From assembly GCA_024684375.1 (NCBI GenBank), contig JAIKWZ010000043.1:33608-97607 (forward strand): 64,000 nt of DNA. The letters are read 5' to 3'. A program made the position numbers and the translations under genes. Source of the stretch: Clostridiales bacterium. GTDB taxonomy: Bacteria; Bacillota; Clostridia; Christensenellales; Aristaeellaceae. Shown here in pieces: positions 62,100 through 64,000 of the stretch. Every line of letters starts with the position of its first letter. The first letter of the stretch is position 1. The notes under the pieces were generated by a model. That model saw only the letters and a program-made list of their open reading frames with translations, ran no database searches and was not told the origin of the DNA.

Positions 62100-63458
62100 A
62101 TGAGCGATATCAGCGTAAAAAGCGACAGAGACGACCTGACCACGGGCGTGGTGTGGAAAAAGCTGCTTTCCTTCTTTTTCCCCATACTCGCGGGGCTGCT
62201 GTTCCAGCAGCTTTACAACACCGCGGACGCGTTCATCGTGGGGTATTTTCTGGGCGACAACGCCCTGGCCTCGGTGGGCAGCGGCGTCGGCGTGATAACC
62301 AACCTCATACTCGGCTTTTTCGTTGGGCTGATCAGCGGCGGAACGGTCATGATCTCCCAGGCGTACGGCGCTAAAGACGGCGACAAACTCAGCCGCGTGC
62401 TGCACACCTGCTTCGTGTTCTGCCTGTGCGTGGGCGCTGTCATAACTTTTGCGGGCTACTTCCTTGCACCCAAAGCGCTTAAGCTCATAAACACCCACGA
62501 CGTGCTGATGGCGGATTCCACCCAATACCTGCGCATTTACCTTGTGGGGGCGGTCCCGCTTCTGACCTACAACCTGTTCCAGGGCACCCTGCAGGGAGTG
62601 GGCCAAAGCCGCCGACCCTTCAAGTATCTGATCGCCAGCTGCCTTATAAACATCGCGCTGGACCTGCTGTTCGTAGGCGTTCTGGGCTGGAAAGTTGCCG
62701 GCGCGGCCTGGGCCAGCGTGCTGTCCATGTGCACTTGCACCGGCCTTGCGCTAAGGCATTTTCTGACCACCGACGGTATGCACGGGTTTTCTTTCTCAAA
62801 GATCAGGGTGGACGTCCCTTCTCTCAAGCGCATGATGCGCATCGGCCTGCCCAGCGGGTTCCAGTCTTCCCTTTACAGCGTGTCCAATATAATAATCCAG
62901 GCCGCTCTGAACGGCCTTAACGACACGCCCCTCATCACCGCCTGGACGGCTACGGGGAGGCTGGACGGGTTTTACTGGGTCACCACCAGCGCATTCGGCG
63001 TGGCAATCTGCGCCTTTTCCGGACAGTGCTACGGCGCGGGCAAATATGAGCGCTTAAAGCAGGCCATGCGTGTATGCATGGGCATAAGCCTCGCCGTGAC
63101 CGCCGCGCTGTCAGTGACGCTCCTGTCCATAGCCCGGCCCGTTTACCGCCTGTTCGTGGAGCACGAGACCACGATAGACAAGGCGATAGAGATAATGTGG
63201 TGCTTCGTGCCCTTCTACGTGCTGTGGAGCTACATAGAAGTGATGACCGGCACCCTGCGCGGCATGGGAGATACCTTCGTGCCCATGATAATCACGCTTA
63301 TAGGCACCTGTCTGTTCCGCGTGCTGTGGATGACGCTGCTCGTGCCCGTGTGGCCCACTATACCCGGCATAAGCCTTGTGTATCCCGTGTCCTGGCTGAT
63401 AACGGGCACGGCGTTCACGGTTTACTTCCTGCGCAAGCTGAAGCGGGGCATCATTTAG
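62100..63458 (+). CDS. MATE family efflux transporter
   Basis: A 452-residue, 12-helix transporter of the NorM/DinF superfamily: LLSFFFPILAGLLFQQLYNTADAFIVGYFLG at the start, then MISQAYGAKDGDKLSRVLHT, GTLQGVGQSRRPFKYLI in the middle, and the second-half counterparts IGLPSGFQSSLYSVSNIIIQAALNG and GQCYGAGKYERLKQAM. It exports drugs or metabolites with an ion gradient. It differs clearly from the other MATE protein in the window. It has its own promoter with a palindrome between the boxes, which suggests it is regulated. Confidence 0.92.
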   Translation: MSDISVKSDRDDLTTGVVWKKLLSFFFPILAGLLFQQLYNTADAFIVGYFLGDNALASVGSGVGVITNLILGFFVGLISGGTVMISQAYGAKDGDKLSRVLHTCFVFCLCVGAVITFAGYFLAPKALKLINTHDVLMADSTQYLRIYLVGAVPLLTYNLFQGTLQGVGQSRRPFKYLIASCLINIALDLLFVGVLGWKVAGAAWASVLSMCTCTGLALRHFLTTDGMHGFSFSKIRVDVPSLKRMMRIGLPSGFQSSLYSVSNIIIQAALNGLNDTPLITAWTATGRLDGFYWVTTSAFGVAICAFSGQCYGAGKYERLKQAMRVCMGISLAVTAALSVTLLSIARPVYRLFVEHETTIDKAIEIMWCFVPFYVLWSYIEVMTGTLRGMGDTFVPMIITLIGTCLFRVLWMTLLVPVWPTIPGISLVYPVSWLITGTAFTVYFLRKLKRGII

Positions 63459-63567
63459 GGCTGCTGTTTACAGAATATTCATAAAAAAATAATATATCTT
63501 CGCTTACTCCCCGCGGACACGGTGGTAAAATATTCAGGTTGGATTATGCTAAAAGGGGGATGAGCGC

Positions 63568-63810
63568 GTGGAAGACCTGTCCAGGCTGAACTTAAGTGCG
63601 GGTTTACGGACCACGCTGCGCGCCATAGCCCAGGGCAAAGCCGAAAAGGTGTACGTGGCCGAAGACGCGGACGTGTTCGTAAGGCGACAGGTCGTCGAAG
63701 CCGCTGCCGAAAAAGGCGTTGAGGTCGAGAGGATCCCCGACATGAAGACCCTCGGCAAGGCCTGCGCGCTGCAGGTAAAATGCGCCTGCTGCGCGGTGCT
63801 CAAAGCGTAA
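63568..63810 (+). CDS. ribosomal protein L7Ae family (YbxF-like) K-turn binding protein
   Basis: The 80-residue protein has the L7Ae/L30e/Gadd45 fold: LRTTLRAIAQGKAEKVYVAEDADVFVRRQVVEAAAEKGVEVERI, then LGKACALQV. In Bacillota this gene (ybxF, also called rplGB) lies directly before rpsL, as here; the Bacillus protein binds K-turn RNA. The GTG at 63568 follows AAAAGGGGGATG. Upstream one would expect rpoC, but a MATE gene is present instead. Confidence 0.9.
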   Translation: MEDLSRLNLSAGLRTTLRAIAQGKAEKVYVAEDADVFVRRQVVEAAAEKGVEVERIPDMKTLGKACALQVKCACCAVLKA

Positions 63811-63890
63811 GACCCAATTACCGTCGTATACTTCTTCCAGGGTTGCGGAAGCTGTATAGATTTAGACCCTGTACTCATGGAGGTGTTTGA

Positions 63891-64000
63891 GTGCCTACAA
63901 TCAATCAGATGATTCGTCATGGTAGGGAAAAGGTCACCAAAAAGTCCAATTCTCCTATCCTGCAGTCCTGCCCGCAGAAGCGCGGCGTGTGCCTGTCGGT
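63891..64000 (+). CDS. rpsL: 30S ribosomal protein S12, 5' part only
   Basis: The window ends inside rpsL. The visible 36 codons read [20 protein letters not shown] and continue to QKRGVCLS, an unmistakable S12 N-terminus. The start is GTG at 63891 with GGAGGTG about 6 bases upstream. In Bacillota rpsG, fusA and tuf normally follow. It lies 80 bases after the L7Ae-family gene. Confidence 0.97.
   Translation, partial: MPTINQMIRHGREKVTKKSNSPILQSCPQKRGVCLS

Overview
The window is a 64 kb piece of a GC-rich chromosome from an anaerobic member of Bacillota, class Clostridia (a gut Christensenellales- or Oscillospirales-like lineage is my guess, not shown). Support comes from the Gram-positive-type housekeeping genes (TmcAL, an L7Ae-family protein directly before rpsL, thymidine kinase, UppP), strong Shine-Dalgarno sequences at nearly every gene, classical sigma-A promoters with 17-bp spacers, and a fermentative, oxygen-sensitive gene set (glycyl radical enzyme with its activase, rubredoxin, D-lactate dehydrogenase, FucO-type alcohol dehydrogenase). 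No rRNA, tRNA, CRISPR array, phage or insertion sequence was seen. The gene density is high and no stretch over 300 bases lacks a gene.

Layout. 1-3.9 kb: 3' end of tilS, hpt, then an anomeric sugar kinase-like gene and a URO-D family gene. 3.7-10.7 kb: a small basic protein, a TSCPD protein, an SH3 protein, a Gfo/Idh/MocA oxidoreductase, a beta-lactamase-fold hydrolase, an MGH1/GH63-like glycosidase and a MATE exporter. 10.8-17.2 kb: a GH94-type phosphorylase and a GH78 alpha-L-rhamnosidase divergently transcribed, then a nucleotidyltransferase. 17.2-25.1 kb: a minus-strand operon that places a glycyl radical enzyme and its activase between the permease and the ATPase of an ABC importer. This is the best candidate here for an undescribed system. 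25.3-28.8 kb: a three-gene surface phosphoglycan locus (phosphoglycosyl transferase, GT2-LicD fusion, TagB-like polymerase). 29-32.5 kb: TIM-barrel isomerase, GH31, D-lactate dehydrogenase. 32.5-36.8 kb: MBOAT, DHHW and RCC1-repeat genes, probably acetylating a surface glycan. 36.8-41.1 kb: tmcAL and tdk with interlocked divergent promoters, a flavodoxin-like protein, fucO, a GNAT protein. 41.2-46.9 kb: alpha-glucan phosphorylase with a GH13 enzyme, and the aminopeptidase C gene. 46.9-52.6 kb: GNAT, HEAT-repeat and sugar-isomerase-like genes, a VWA gene with a structured leader, a macro-domain gene and a split chromate transporter. 52.7-64 kb: leuS, uppP, a secreted tyrosine phosphatase, a TIM-barrel isomerase, rarA, a histidine phosphatase, a sulfatase, rubredoxin, a second MATE exporter, an L7Ae-family gene and the start of rpsL.

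How the genes fit together. The window is dominated by glycan use: extracellular or cytoplasmic glycosidases (GH78, GH31, GH13, MGH1-like), phosphorolytic enzymes (GH94, GlgP), sugar isomerase-like proteins, a sugar-1-kinase-like enzyme and FucO, which would reduce the lactaldehyde made from rhamnose or fucose. The second theme is the cell surface: a phosphoglycan made by the LicD locus and acyl groups added by the MBOAT/DHHW pair, both depending on the undecaprenyl phosphate that UppP recycles. All family assignments were made by reading motifs from the translated sequence; no database search was run.
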